Assembly: GCA_012510755.1 (NCBI GenBank)
Contig: JAAZHL010000022.1
Location: 1 to 6,699 of the forward strand
Source: Leucobacter sp.
GTDB lineage: Bacteria; Actinomycetota; Actinomycetes; Actinomycetales; Microbacteriaceae
Length of the DNA: 6,699 nt
Direction of reading: 5' to 3'
Shown: positions 6,298 to 6,699 of the stretch, in pieces
How positions within the stretch are numbered: position 1 is the first letter of the stretch
How the letters are laid out: each line of letters starts with the position of its first letter
Made by a program: the position numbers and the translations under genes
Notes under the pieces: generated by a model
Seen by the model: only the letters and a program-made list of their open reading frames with translations
What the model was told of the DNA's origin: nothing
Databases searched by the model: none

Positions 6298-6699
6298 ATG
6301 CCGACCCCACGCTCGCCTCAGCGCATCTTGCTCATCGGATCTACCGGCCCCATGGGCCGTGCGGTGCTCACCCAGTCAGACCCTGCACAGCACGACATTC
6401 GCGCCTTTGCGCGGCGGCCCGCGGCGCTCGAGTCAACCTGGCCGAACGTCGTACAGGGTGATGTGCGCGACCGGTCCAGCCTACGAACCGCACTTGCCGA
6501 CATCGACGTCGTGATTTGCACGCTCGGCGGCAAACCCTGGCATCGTGACGCCCGAGGTGTGCACGAGGCCGGCACCGCGAATCTGATCAGCGCGATGAAT
6601 GAGGCAGGTTGCGGCCGCCTCATTGCCGTCACCGGAGTTGGGGCCGGATCGAGCCGCGGGCACGGGCCCTTCTATTACAACTGGTTTGCTCGCCCGACC
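6298..6699 (+). CDS. NAD(P)-binding Rossmann oxidoreductase, atypical SDR (3' end missing)
   Basis: 134 codons run open from ATG 6298 to the window edge, so the C-terminal part is missing. The N-terminus is a Rossmann fold: ILLIGSTGPMGRAVL (10-24) with the glycine motif GSTGPMG (14-20); AFARRP (36-41), whose Arg39/Arg40 would suit the 2'-phosphate of NADPH; GDVRD (54-58) at the adenine-side position; DVVICTLGG (70-78); a helix with GTANLISAMNEAG (92-104); and RLIAVTGVGAGSSRGHG (107-123). This pattern resembles NAD(P)H-binding proteins related to NmrA and to biliverdin/flavin reductase B. The TGVGAGxSRGHG stretch replaces the classical SDR YxxxK region. An in-frame TAG at 6286-6288 excludes an earlier start. 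The substrate is unknown. Confidence 0.85.
   Translation, partial: MPTPRSPQRILLIGSTGPMGRAVLTQSDPAQHDIRAFARRPAALESTWPNVVQGDVRDRSSLRTALADIDVVICTLGGKPWHRDARGVHEAGTANLISAMNEAGCGRLIAVTGVGAGSSRGHGPFYYNWFARPT

Noticed and set aside
6086..6514. 142-codon + strand frame across the glycosylase start and the SDR gene
   Set aside because: It crosses two well-supported genes in other frames and has no motif of its own.

Overview
The window is an ordinary chromosomal, core-gene stretch from a moderately high-GC actinobacterium. Gene order and protein style suggest the order Micrococcales, most likely a Microbacteriaceae-like organism. The pointers are a eukaryote-type (type 2) isoleucyl-tRNA synthetase, a folC with the actinobacterial GTNGKTS P-loop, a DUF4233-type membrane protein between folC and ndk, and an Ndk with a longer loop before its active-site histidine. 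The placement is inference from recognised motifs; no database was searched.

Bases 1-4916 (+ strand) hold a tightly packed operon: ileS (5' end outside the window), folC and a small four-helix membrane protein. Both junctions are 4-base ATGA stop/start overlaps, so translation of the three genes is probably coupled. A 156-base gap follows. It contains a 14-base near-perfect inverted repeat and a good ribosome binding site, and leads into ndk (5073-5489). ndk may be read from the upstream operon, from its own promoter, or both.

Bases 5471-5647 are the most structured part of the window. The last codons and stop of ndk lie in a 24-base tandem repeat (two identical copies and one decayed copy). 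A degenerate 15-base repeat follows, then a perfect 15-bp hairpin with an 8-base loop. The hairpin lies between convergent genes and inside the last codons of the minus-strand gene, a 3-methyladenine DNA glycosylase (Aag/MPG family, 5591-6262). It is best read as a shared bidirectional terminator.

Bases 6263-6297 form a very short divergent promoter region. Beyond it, on the + strand, an NAD(P)-binding atypical SDR (Rossmann) protein starts at 6298 and runs off the end of the window. It has no Shine-Dalgarno sequence but has a -10-like TAGGCT six bases before its ATG, the usual layout of a leaderless actinobacterial gene.

The genes serve housekeeping tasks: isoleucine charging (IleS), folate polyglutamylation (FolC), NTP balancing (Ndk), alkylation repair (MPG) and a probable NADPH-linked reductase. 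I found no mobile element, tRNA, rRNA, CRISPR array or defence system, and no clear evidence of an undescribed multi-gene system. The observations worth following are small-scale: the repeat array at the ndk 3' end, the hairpin inside the glycosylase gene, and three related copies of one 14-base element around the ndk start.
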